Shown in pieces: positions 35,480 through 45,681 of a stretch of DNA of 64,000 nucleotides. The DNA lies in NCBI RefSeq assembly GCF_000182925.2, contig NC_026501.1, forward strand, positions 7,419,917 to 7,483,916, given 5' to 3'. The notes beneath the pieces were generated by a model. It was not told where the DNA came from. It did no database searches and saw only the letters and a list, made by a program, of their open reading frames with translations. This DNA is from Neurospora crassa OR74A. Its lineage: Eukaryota > Ascomycota > Sordariomycetes > Sordariales > Sordariaceae. Both the position numbers and the translations under genes were made by a program. Positions within the stretch are counted from its first letter, which is position 1. Each line of letters begins with the position of its first letter.

Positions 35480-36098
35480 GTTTTTAACTCAAAGGTGTTT
35501 GGCCGTTATGCAAGTCGCGATGATACAGATTCAGGGTTGTTGTATACAAATACGGTTGCCCAGGAGACGGGCAGTGGAGACAAGACCGGGGCGCACTCAT
35601 GGACACTCTCAAGCTGTGCAGCAACAAGAAAATGCTCAGGTGAAAAGAAGCAAAAACCAACAAGATTGGATTATCTACTTTTTCGTCAACAAGTTCCTCG
35701 GCTACAACTTATATATGAATGCTGCACCGGAGTTCCTGCCTCGGTCAAGAGGCGGAGGCGGGGGCGGGGGCCGGACGCCCATGTAGTGTATGTATGTATG
35801 TATGCGGGTATGTATGTATGGTGCCTTCCTTATCGCCAATCCGAGTGGGGCATCAGCAGCCGATGTCCCGTCATACTGCACTGAAGATGGCTGCGAGGAG
35901 ATAAGAAAGCTCTTGCTGTGAACACAAAAGGCAATGACAAATAGGTATACAATCTTATAAGGTTGTACTTTGTATTTGGAGGTCAGTTCAAAGACAGTTG
36001 AAGTGTAAGAACTTCAGTTCATGATTGCAAGAAATCTCATCCGCTTCGAGATGGTGCGTGTAGACGAAGAAACTGGTGTACAGTAAGTCTTTCCAATC
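35480..36098. other. Intergenic, GTAT repeat
   Basis: Promoter side of the aldehyde dehydrogenase and 3' flank of the RING-H2 gene. A GGCGGGGGCGGGGG purine patch and a (GTAT)n repeat occur at about 35752-35820. No gene is supported. Confidence 0.6.
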
Positions 36099-36966
36099 CT
36101 ATACCCATCCGGCTCCTGCTACCATTGCTCGTGGCGGTTCAGCTACACAGCCTTCGCTCAGATTATTTGCATTCGCTAACGTTCTGAGATTTGCCCGGCT
36201 GTGATGGAGTCAGCAAAAGGAGGCATCGCCCACCCAAGTCTGGGGCAACGAGATGAAAGGAGAGGGAGGGGAGGAAAACTTGCCACAAGGGACATGTCAC
36301 CCCAAAATTCAGAAGCCATGGATCGATACAGGGTGGGTGAAAGAAGTGACCGCAAGGAAGCCTCCTCACGTTCGTGCCACGAACAAAGTCATCGGTACAA
36401 ATCGCACAAGTTTGTATCAAGTGATTGGTGTTGCCGTCTTCCGTGCAAGGCGGTTGTCCCTTGTGTTTGCCCAAGAGTGCGTGTCGTATCTGGGGGTAGA
36501 ACGCGCGCCATGCCTTTCGAGATGGTTTATCTCCCACACCAGACTCGCCGACTGCCATGTCCATGCCGCGCAACAGATGCAGCCCCCGTGGGCTTGTACT
36601 CCCGTCATGGTGAAAGTCCTGGCCCATCAAGTCTGGGTCGTACTTGACGAGCGGCAATGAGCGGAGAGCGTTGACCCCAATGCCTCCGGACCCTTTCTTC
36701 AGTCTTCGGTGTGGGTGTTCGTCTGACTCTGTCCTGTGAGAGCTTCGTCTGGCCACAAATATGGCTATTAAGATGAGGATGGAGACGATGATACACATAA
36801 CAATGGATATTGTGGGTGGACTCTCGCCGGGACGCCTAGGGTCCTCCGGGCCCGTTGGCATTCCTGGTACGGTAGGCATTGTCGCAGTTTGAGCTGATGA
36901 TAACTTGGTTCCCAATGAAATGGACAGAAGGCTGACTATGCAAGTAGCAGGTCCGTAAGTCGTCAT
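36099..36966 (-). CDS. Membrane-anchored RING-H2 E3 ubiquitin ligase, 260 aa
   Basis: Predicted E3 ligase of the transmembrane RING-H2 type. Exons 36966-36284 and 36198-36099 on the - strand. An N-terminal signal-like segment (GPATCIVSLLSISLGTKLSSA) is followed by a Pro-rich lumenal stretch, one membrane span (ISIVMCIIVSILILIAIFVA) and the cytosolic RING finger: CAIC, then CGHFFHPPC, then CPLC. The final zinc-binding cysteine exists only if the 85-nt intron uses a GC donor (GCAAGT at 36283) with branch GCTGAC and acceptor CACAG; this gives CPLCRANL, a standard RING ending, and a 32-residue tail to TAG at 36099. Unspliced reading gives CPLW and a nonsense tail. The frame is open to an ATG at 37044 (286 aa), but 36966 places the hydrophobic segment at the N-terminus. 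Confidence 0.82.
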
Positions 36967-37044
36967 ATACTCATTTGATCGTGAGGTCAAAGCCCATGGG
37001 TGACATAATGACAACCAGCGGGAGCGTTCAAATACTCCCGGCAA

Positions 37045-38507
37045 GCAAAGAGTTCAACAACTCGGTCTTCCTTGTATGCCATACGAGTTTCCAGCAATGC
37101 GCAAAAGCCGCCCCATCACTCAAGCCCAGATGAGATAGCATACGATCTACCGGCCACGAACCCAATAGTAGACGGATGTTTGATCATGGCGAATTGAGCT
37201 AACAACGTGTGAGGCTGATCCAACATATTCGGGTTTACCTAAAGCTTCAGTTCAATGCTCGTACTCATGGTCCAATAGCCGTATCTGCCTGAACCGGGCC
37301 CTTAGGTAAGGAAGACGGATTTCTCAGACGACAGAAGGTGGTTATGAGAGGTGTTGACGTAAGGAGCGTGTCATTCGAGCATGACTCCCAGTCTGTGCCA
37401 ACACACGGATAAGAGAGGACAGGGACAGAGCTGGTATGAAGCAGTTGGGGATATGTGGCGCTGAGGAGAACTCGTCCACCGACTTCAAAGCATCAGAAGC
37501 ATCATGTCCTCGGGCTTTGAGAGACTATTGACCCGAGAATATGCGCCGGCTTGTCCTCGCCCTGCTTTTCGGTGCCGGTAGACGTCCTCTCTATCGATGA
37601 GCACAAGGGATGGGCTGAGGACCTTCGCGATGCTTACCCAGACATGATTGAGGTTGTCTGTGGAGTCTGGCCACATACACTAGCTATTTCTCGGCTGCCT
37701 GCTGCGATACCGAATAGGAGGTGGACAGGAGAAAATTCCCATCGTAGGAAGTGTTGCACTACCCTATTAAGTATTGCCTGATGAATGGTTAGAAAGCCCA
37801 AGGCGCGCCCATTTCTCGGGGCAATGCAGGCGGCCGTGTCCAGGTTATAGGCTTGAAGGTAAGTGAGCTGAACTGGTGGCAAGCGTCGACCTGATCCCGA
37901 AGTAGAGTCGAAGTGAAACAGAATCACTACCGCTCTCTCTGAAGGACCTCCAGGGTGTTTTTCCGGTGACGCTGGCCGTTCTCAGCCCGGGTACTTCTAC
38001 GGACGAGACACCGCATCGGCCTCGACCATGACAACCTAAGGTCGATGCGGGGGTCGGACCTCAGCTGTCAGCGGGGTCATTAGGTACATAGACGGCAGCC
38101 GAGCAGCCTCAAAAGAGGGGCACCTGCCACCCTGAAAGACGCAGTTGGCGGGGGAGCTGTAGTGTACTCCAGTGCTCAACGATACCATCCAATCACAAGC
38201 CGACTTGACCATCGAAAGGCATCGAAGGTCCAGAGCTTTCCATTCCCTTTCCACGACAGAAGGCCGCCCGCCCAGGCCGCTGCCGTTTCCAGTCATGTCG
38301 CGCCCTCTTTCTCCCCGTGAATAAATCTGGTGATCCTTCAGCCTGATTCCCGACGAAGCCTCTTTCCTGGGCACTGACATCCAATTCCGTGATACCCAAA
38401 AGCAAGATTCTGTAACGCACCAGTTTGCACTCCCCGTCGCATTTCTTCTATCCCGAGATACCCATATCACCTTCAGAAATCATTAATACAAGTAACCACA
38501 CACCATA
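37045..38507. other. Divergent promoter region, RING-H2 and STI1
   Basis: About 1.5 kb between two divergent genes. I saw no clean tandem heat-shock element (alternating TTC and GAA at 2-nt spacing), although STI1 genes are usually heat inducible. No gene is supported. Confidence 0.5.
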
Positions 38508-40375
38508 ATGTCGACCGCGGACGAGCTCAAGGCTCTTGGCAACAAGGCCATTGCCGAGAAGAACTTTGACGAGGCCATGTAAGCTCTACCGCCGATATCA
38601 CATACATCCATGTCAGCTATCCACTGACACTAGCTGTCCCTTTACAGTGACAAGTTCACACAAGCCATTGCCCTCGACCCTAGCAACCACATCCTTTACA
38701 GCAACCGTTCCGCCGCGTACGCTTCCAAGAAGGACTGGGACAATGCTCTCAAGGATGCCGAGAAGACCACCGAGATCAAGCCTGACTGGCCCAAGGGCTG
38801 GGGCCGCAAGGGCACAGCGCTCTTCGGCAAGGGTGACCTGCTGGGCGCAAACGATGCTTACGAGCAGGGCCTCAAGATTGATCCCAACAATGCTGGCATG
38901 AAGAAGGATTTTGAGGCTGTTCAGCGCGCCATGCAGCAGGAGGCTGGCGGCGGTGACCTCAGCGGTGGTATTGGCCAGATGTTCGCCGATCCCAACCTCA
39001 TCCAGAAGCTCGCCGGCAACCCCAAGACGGCTGCCTTCCTCTCCGACCCGGCATTCATGGCCAAGCTCCAGGCTGTCAAGCAGAACCCTTCGAACGCGCA
39101 AGATCTCTTCTCCGACCCCAGGATGATCCAGGTCCTTGGTGTCCTGATGGGTGTAGACATGGAGTTGAGGGACTCGGACGTGCCCCCTGGAGCCCCCCAG
39201 GAGGACGTCAACATGACTGATGCCCCGGCCCCTAAGCAGGAGACGCCACCAAAGCCCAAGACGCCCGAGCCCGAGCCCGAGCCGGAGCTGGATGAGGAGG
39301 AGTTGGAGAAGAAGAAGGCCAAGGAGGCGGCCGACAAGGAAAAGGCCCTTGGTACCGAGTGCTACAAGAAGCGCAACTTTGATGAGGCCATCAAGCACTA
39401 CCAGGCCGCTTGGGACTTGTACAAGGACATTGTGTACCTCAACAACCTTGGCGCCGCCTACTTTGAGAAGGGCGACTACCAGGCTTGCATTGACACCTGC
39501 AAGAAGGCTGCCGAGGAGGGTCGTGCTCGTTATGCCGACTTCAAGGTCATTGCCAAGTCGCTTGCGCGCATTGGTTCTGCCTACGAGAAGCTGGGTGATC
39601 TTACCAATGCGATTGAATACTACAACCAGAGTCTGCGCGAGCACCGTACCCCTGAGGTCATCAGCAAGGTGCGCGCGGCTGAACGCAACAAGATCGAGGC
39701 TGCCCGCAAGGCCTACATTGACCCCGTCAAGGCCGAGGAGGCTCGTGAGGAGGGTAACAAGAAGTTCAAGGAGATGGACTGGCCCGGCGCCGTTGCTGCC
39801 TACTCCGAGATGATCAAGCGTGCTCCGGATGACCCCCGCGGCTACAGCAACCGTGCTGCTGCTTTCATGAAGCTCCTCGAGTTCCCTAGCGCCCTTGAAG
39901 ACTGCGAGACGGCCATCAAGAAGGACCCCAAGTTCATCCGTGCTTACATCCGCAAGGCTCAGATCTACTTTGGCATGCGCGAGTACAGCAAGTGCGTTGA
40001 CGCCTGCACCGAAGCCCGCAAGATCGATGCCGAGTACCACAATGGCGCCAACGCTCGTGAGATTGAGCAGCTGGAGCAGAAGGCCTTCAACGCCATGTAT
40101 GCGGCTCGCGAGAACGAGACCGAGGAGCAGACAAGGGAGCGTCTGGCGCGTGATCCTGAGGTATGTCATATCGTAATACCAGATTCACTGTTTGCAACAT
40201 ATACTAACATATTCGCGTTCAGATCATGGGTATCATGTCCGATCCTGTCATGCAGGCCATCCTCCAGCAGGCTCAGTCCGACCCTGCCGCTTTGGCCGAG
40301 CACATGAGGAACCCCAACGTCAGGACCAAGATCCAGAAGCTTATCGCTGCTGGCGTCATCCGCGTTGGCCGGTAA
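38508..40375 (+). CDS. sti1: Hsp70/Hsp90 organising co-chaperone STI1/HOP, 578 aa
   Basis: Cytosolic adaptor that holds Hsp70 and Hsp90 together during client transfer. Exons 38508-38578, 38648-40160 and 40223-40375; introns carry CTGAC and CTAAC branch sites. Domain order is that of STI1: TPR1 (residues 1-115, starting ELKALGNKAI), DP1 with NPKTAAFLSDPAFMAKL, an acidic-proline linker (TPEPEPEPELDEEELEKKK), TPR2A (from about 280), TPR2B (EEGNKKFKEMDWPGAV) and a C-terminal DP2 (IMGIMSDPVMQAILQQA). Carboxylate-clamp Lys/Asn/Arg positions are visible in the TPR helices (GNKA, YSNRSAA). Length is close to yeast Sti1 (589 aa). Very codon-biased, consistent with high expression. Confidence 0.97.
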
Positions 40376-41297
40376 AACAGAACAAAAAAATGAACGAAAG
40401 GGGATCAAAAAGGGGCATTGGTTTGGCCGGGGATCATAGCATTGGCGCTTGGGAACGAAGGTCGGAATGGCGTGGGTTTCTTGAACACACATTTACTCCC
40501 GTTTGAATGGGAAATCATACCATCCCTTAATGAATTGCATGAGAAATGACAATTTATCTTTATCACTTTCTTGTACAGTAAATTCCATTCATGTCATTAG
40601 GGTTAGGGAGACGATTTGTCAACATTTCGTGTGTAGTTTCACGAGCGCACAAGGGCATGGAGTCTCTTTTTGCCCGCTTACTTCTTGGAACTTTGTTGAC
40701 TCCATGTGTCCAACCACGAATTCGACACCGTAGTAGGCGGGAGACTCCGAGTACCTCTTGGTTTTTTTTTTTTTTTTTTTTTTCTTTTTTTTTTTTTTTA
40801 AATCCGCGTTGAGCGGGATGCCGAATACTAGGCAGTGTACTGACACATGGCAAAGCTTCCCCTTCAAATCGCCATGATATTGCACAACACATGTCGGTAT
40901 CTGCTCGTCATCTTCCTGAAAGGGTATCAAGAATGTATCGCTAAGAGCGCTCATCGCTAAGCCTAAACAAAGTCAGCTATAATCGGCCGTGGAATGAAAA
41001 TGAAAACAAATAAACAATCTAAAGCTCGTAACGCAACGCAACGCAACGCAACGCAACGCAACGCAGGCGCCGAAGCAACGCAGTATCCGCCCTGAAGCAT
41101 GGCCGCCATGCCATGCCTGTGCACTGCATGTTGTCATGCTCCCGTTGAACGACCGAGCAGCCAACGCTGCATATAAGGTACCTCTTCACCCGCCTACAAA
41201 AGCACAACAAAAAGCCAAAGCCTTTTCCCGCTGACCTCGTCCATCCCCGCCAGCAGTTCCAGTTTCAATTTTCCTCCCTCCCTTTCCTTCCACCTCC
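40376..41297. other. Convergent 3' flanks with simple repeats
   Basis: Between STI1 (+) and nicotinamidase (-). It holds a telomere-like TTAGGGTTAGGG at 40597-40608, a two-part T tract at about 40762-40799 and a pentanucleotide repeat at 41031-41065. No gene is supported. Confidence 0.6.
41031..41065. repeat. (ACGCA)7 pentanucleotide repeat
   Basis: Seven perfect ACGCA units in the intergenic space 3' of the nicotinamidase gene. Confidence 0.9.
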
Positions 41298-42607
41298 TCA
41301 AATCTTCTCCTCCTCCTCCTCCTCCTCCACTACCTCCTCGTCATTCCCAGCACCGACAGTTGTTGTCACCAAACCCCCAGGAAACAGCCTTCTAACCTCC
41401 TCTCCCTCCCACCTCACAACCCTCACCCCCGGCTCCCCCACAAGCGCCTCCTTACACCTCCTCCACCCGTCCTCATCAACAGGCTTCGTCGCCTCCTCCA
41501 CCACCACCGTCTCAAACCCTTCGTTATGTGCATCCATCGCCGTGCTCCACACGCAATAATCGGCCGCCAGCCCCACCACATAGACGTGCGTTACCTTGGC
41601 CTCCCTCAACATGTGTGCGAGGCCCGAATCGCTCACGCGGGGTGAGGTGAAGGGGTCGTAAAAGGCCGAGTACATTTCGACAAGGCGGTTGGTTCCCTTT
41701 TCGAGGATCTGGTCGATTTTGGAAACGTCCAGCTCGGGGATGAGGCTAGCGCCGGGGGTGTCGGCGATGCAGTGCGAGGGCCAGAGGCGGGTAGTGTAGG
41801 ACTCGGAGGGGTTGTGGGGGTTGTGGACGGTGGTGGTGGACAGGAAGGGGATGGCGGCTTTTCCGGAGGAGTCAGGGCAGCAGGGGGATGGGGAGGAGGC
41901 GTGGTTGTGGTTGGAGGCGAAGGAGATGTGGTTGGGCGGGTGCCAGTCCTTTGTGGCGATGCGGAGGACGAAGAGAGGGGAGGAGAGGAGGGTGTTGATT
42001 AGGGGGGTTATGGAGCGGCCGCCGGTGACTGCCAGGGTGCCGTTCTGTTTGCAAGACCAGTGTTAGTGTTTGAGTATGGGTGAAGGTGGGTGTGAAATCA
42101 AGGTAAAGTGAGCGGACTGTGGTGATGTGAAGAGTGAGGTGATTTGACTTAATATGAGATGAAGAAAGAGATGGGCCTGTGTATTTTTTGCAAGCCACTG
42201 AGCTCATAGGGAGATTGCAAGTGGTCTGTCTGCCCGTAGAATGAGGCTTACACGGCGACGACACGAATGGTATGTTCTCGCCACAGTACAACTTCCAGCT
42301 TTCTTGAAGCAATAAAAGAGGCCAGAACAATGCGAGGATTCAAATGATAACGAGTGAGGGTAGTCAGGATGGGTGAAAAACGTCACAGAAAAAGACTAAA
42401 ATATCGATGCTGCTGCGAGTTCTGTACAGGTACGTGCAGGAAGCAGATCCTGAGGCTTACCGGTGGGCAGAAGTCCTCTTGCATGTCAACCACCAGGAGA
42501 GCCGGCCTGAAATCGGGCTCCGGCTGAGCACCTTGCCCGTTTTCTAGCAGGCGTGTTTGGAACACATTGAAGATACTTGGGGGCATCAGCCACTCGAGGA
42601 AGCCCAT
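41298..42607 (-). CDS. Nicotinamidase (isochorismatase fold), 297 aa
   Basis: Hydrolyses nicotinamide to nicotinic acid and ammonia in the NAD salvage pathway, relieving sirtuin inhibition in fungi. Exons 42607-42461 and 42044-41298 on the - strand. The 416-nt intron is long for this genome but has a GTAAGC donor, a CACTAAC branch site and an AACAG acceptor, and joins VVDMQEDFCPP to NGTLAVTGG as in Pnc1-type enzymes. Catalytic Asp41 lies in VVDMQ, a Lys in ILEKG and the nucleophile Cys in AADYCVWSTA. Metal-site residues are Asp and His in KDWHP and His in PSHC. A Glu-rich tail ends the protein. A Ser/Pro-rich insertion after SFASNHNH is common in fungal versions. Confidence 0.94.
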
Positions 42608-45360
42608 GATATTCGGGCGTGTTTATTCAATAGACGACCCTGCAGTATCTTTTGAGAAGGATCAGGCGGTTGGTGATGGCCGTCGTAGGTGGATGTCGCA
42701 ATCAGCGAGAGCGGCGGCGAAACAGGAGGCACGGCCCCCAACGAAAGTTCAGATAAGACGGATAAACAAGCGTCGATAAGGTCCCTGAACGCCACTGGAC
42801 CTCACTCATCGGCGCACACTATGTACCAAGGAACGGCGCCTGTGCGCATCCTATACTTGGTATACAATTGAGCCCGCCGCAGAATCACAACTAATCGGCG
42901 CAAACGGTCAATGCACGAGGGTTAGGGTTCCAAGAGTCAACCCAGGGGCACTTCCCATGAGCTTCCGCTCGCAACAATTCCGTACCTCCGCTTTACATAC
43001 CGTGATGGGGGTCGTTCGTTCACAACTTGGTTGCATCTGGCAAACTATGTCGAGCTGAAGTTGACGTGGTATTCTTTTATCAATGCGGGCTCAACGCCTT
43101 TGTACGACGTGATCTGAGAACGATATCGGAGAAGGGCGGCCTTTATGTACTGTAGAAAATGCAAAGCGCGTGAAACAGAACCCCGAGTGTTAACTCCGCC
43201 TATGAACGCTCCCTGTAGCTGTGATGGGACTTTGGACTCGGTAGCATTGGGTACAAACGCAGCTCGAACGTCTGCACTTCGGCGGGGTTTTACGTTCCAA
43301 AACCCAGAATCAATGCTTCCCAAAGTCCGGCTCGAAAACAGATGGTCATTGCGACAGCTCACCTATCATATTAAAGCCCCCCCCAACGCCAGAGAAACCC
43401 CGAATTCCGAGAAACTGTCAAGTCCATCATCCGTACACTCTCACCACAAAACATTAGCCAAACTCCCACCAAACTAAGCGTTGGCTTTGCTGGAGTTCAC
43501 GATCAGTTCAGTAATTGTAGACGGCCAGTTATGGAGGGGCATTTGGCGACTCGACGCTACTCCATGTGTGTAGAGTCATGGTGGAGATGGAGGGGCAGTA
43601 AGAAATAATCAGATCATCTGATAAGCATCATAAGCAATGACCGGTATCGATAAGCAACCATGGGTCCCGCATCAGCATTCTTGTCGCCAGGATCCACGAC
43701 CTCGTCCAAAAGCCGAGAGCCTTCTGCAATGCCACGTCCAAGCGAGCTTGACGGGCGATAACGGACGATAACGGTTATAATGGTGGGGGCTAGGGGGGGT
43801 AAATTGCGCCCAGACATCCATTCGGCCTTTTTCGGTGGGGCTGGTTATTGCAACGTGATGATATTCAGGGAACAACCTGGAGAGGCTGGAGGAGGCTGGA
43901 ATTGAAACAAACCTGCCCAGCTGGGAGGGATCTGGGAGATCATGTCGATTCGCCGTGCCGGGGTTTTCGTCTTTGAACGTTTGGTGCCCGTGATGACTGG
44001 CTCAGTTGGCGCTGCTCACGAGAGGAAAAAAAAAAACTTTGAACAGCCAATGATTGTGTTGTGGCCAGGTTGCCATTTTGAGATTTCTGGAAGCCGGAAA
44101 AGTGTTCGTTGGGGAAGAAAAAAACAATAGGAAAAGGGGGTGGTGTACAATCATTACGTAGCCGTCAAAGTGAACGATCCAGTTGGGACGGCTTGTTCCC
44201 ACATGCACGCTCTGTCCCCTCAAGCCACTGCACATCGTATCGAGCATCGCATATAGCCGGCGCAACATGTTCAAAGACAAAGCTGATGACGCTGGCTTGA
44301 TCCCATCAATCAAACAATGATCCAAACGGCGAGCACGTATTTGTACGGTAGCCATGCGCCGGATGGTGAGAACACAAGAGAAGAGAAGAGGTTGTGGACT
44401 GTTGCCCCGTACTTAGTGGCATGTCACTAGTCGCGATGGTACAGTGCAGGTGGTGAATGGAACCTAGGCGGTGAAGCGACCTCGCTCTACCTTACCCAAC
44501 ATTCGGGCCCAAGGCCATTGCGCGAGGACGGCGTGTTGAAATATCGTTGGTGGTTGAAGCAAAAGATATGGATCGGTGCACATAGCGTAGCCCAAATCGA
44601 GCATAGTAATGTCTTTTAGATCTCCAGTGTCTTGGGCGAACCGTCGTCAATGGAAGTGGGAAAATGTTCCATCGTGAAGAAAAAAGGGGGTCGTCGTGCA
44701 GCGCGAAAGAAGCGACGCCCGGATTGGATCGTCTTGGGGAAAGACACAAAAGCGGGTGTGGCCCGTGTTACTGGCACTGCATCGTCCAACCCAGTGAGAG
44801 AGGTCCCCTGGTCCTTCCCAATTTTTTTTGGAAGTTTTTATTATTTCCCATACCTACCTGCCTATCAAGAGGGCAACCCGGACACCCACTCCGCCTCGGT
44901 CCTCATCTCGAGCAGAGCAAGCAACAAGTGACGGAGAAGTACCGATCTCCCTCCGGTCAGGATCTTGGACTTTTTTGTTGCTCAATTCAACATTGTCTAA
45001 CGATTCTTCTTCCCCCTCCCCCCCCCTTCCTCCCCTCATTCTTTTGAAAGGTACATCAACCGTACCTCGAGGTAGCAGCTTCATTGCAGCCGCCAACCAA
45101 ACTTCAGTTTGTTCCACCACCTTTCCAGTTCTTTGGGACTTGTTGCACTCTGGTTATTCTTTGCAATAATCGGATTTTGTGCAACCAAACTGAAAGGCGG
45201 GAAGAGAGATTCGCCAGCACGAGTTTCTCAAACTCCCCGTTTCTGCTGTGAGGCCAGTGCGCACGACGCAAGGTTCGCGTGACGGCTTTCACAAGCGGAG
45301 CGCAGCACCGGTTCTGTCGAGCGGTCTCGGTACCCGCGACAATTGATCGCAACCTGTGAT
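42608..45360. other. Divergent promoter region, nicotinamidase and HMG-CoA reductase
   Basis: About 2.8 kb between divergent genes. A telomere-like AGGGTTAGGGTT is at 42918-42929, 311 bp upstream of the nicotinamidase start. The stretch from about 44980 to 45060 is very pyrimidine-rich (CCCCCTCCCCCCCC-type), probably part of the HMG-CoA reductase promoter or leader. No gene is supported. Confidence 0.55.
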
Positions 45361-45594
45361 GTAAGTTTGACCCTTTCGCGCCGCAATCCTTCCTTCAGCA
45401 CTATCACCATAATCCTCGGCAAAAGAACGTGGTGCTTTTCATGTTCGGCAACCTGCGGGATGGCCTAGTTCGCTCCTCCGGGTGGCACGCGCTGCTGCTG
45501 ACCGCCAACTCGGGCTTATTATAACTGAACCATCTGTGCCTCGCGGCGCGTCGTCTCGTCTCGATCATGATTACTGACGCTTGCTTTGTCCTAG
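45361..45594 (+). other. Probable 5'-leader intron of HMG-CoA reductase
   Basis: GTAAGTTTGA donor at 45361, branch ACTGACGC at about 45573-45580 and acceptor TTTGTCCTAG ending at 45594, with the 14-nt branch-to-acceptor spacing normal here. Removing these 234 nt takes out several upstream ATGs, including the one at 45567 whose long frame would overlap the real start. Inference from signals only. Confidence 0.6.
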
Positions 45595-45627
45595 ATTCCA
45601 TATCTACTGCACTCTCGACCCTGCTCA

Positions 45628-45648
45628 ATGTCGGTCGGATCTCGGTGA
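45628..45648 (+). promoter_or_regulatory. Six-codon upstream ORF of HMG-CoA reductase
   Basis: ATG TCG GTC GGA TCT CGG TGA (MSVGSR) in the leader, ending 33 nt before the HMG-CoA reductase start codon. It remains in the transcript after removal of the probable leader intron, so it could tune translation. Confidence 0.45.
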
Positions 45649-45681
45649 TCAGTCCCAATTCCCCCCTACACATCTGCCAGT

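Noticed and set aside
38613-40169. A 518-codon open frame antisense to STI1
   Set aside because: Same cause: strong codon bias of the sense gene leaves the opposite frame open. The Leu/Val-rich product has no family marks.
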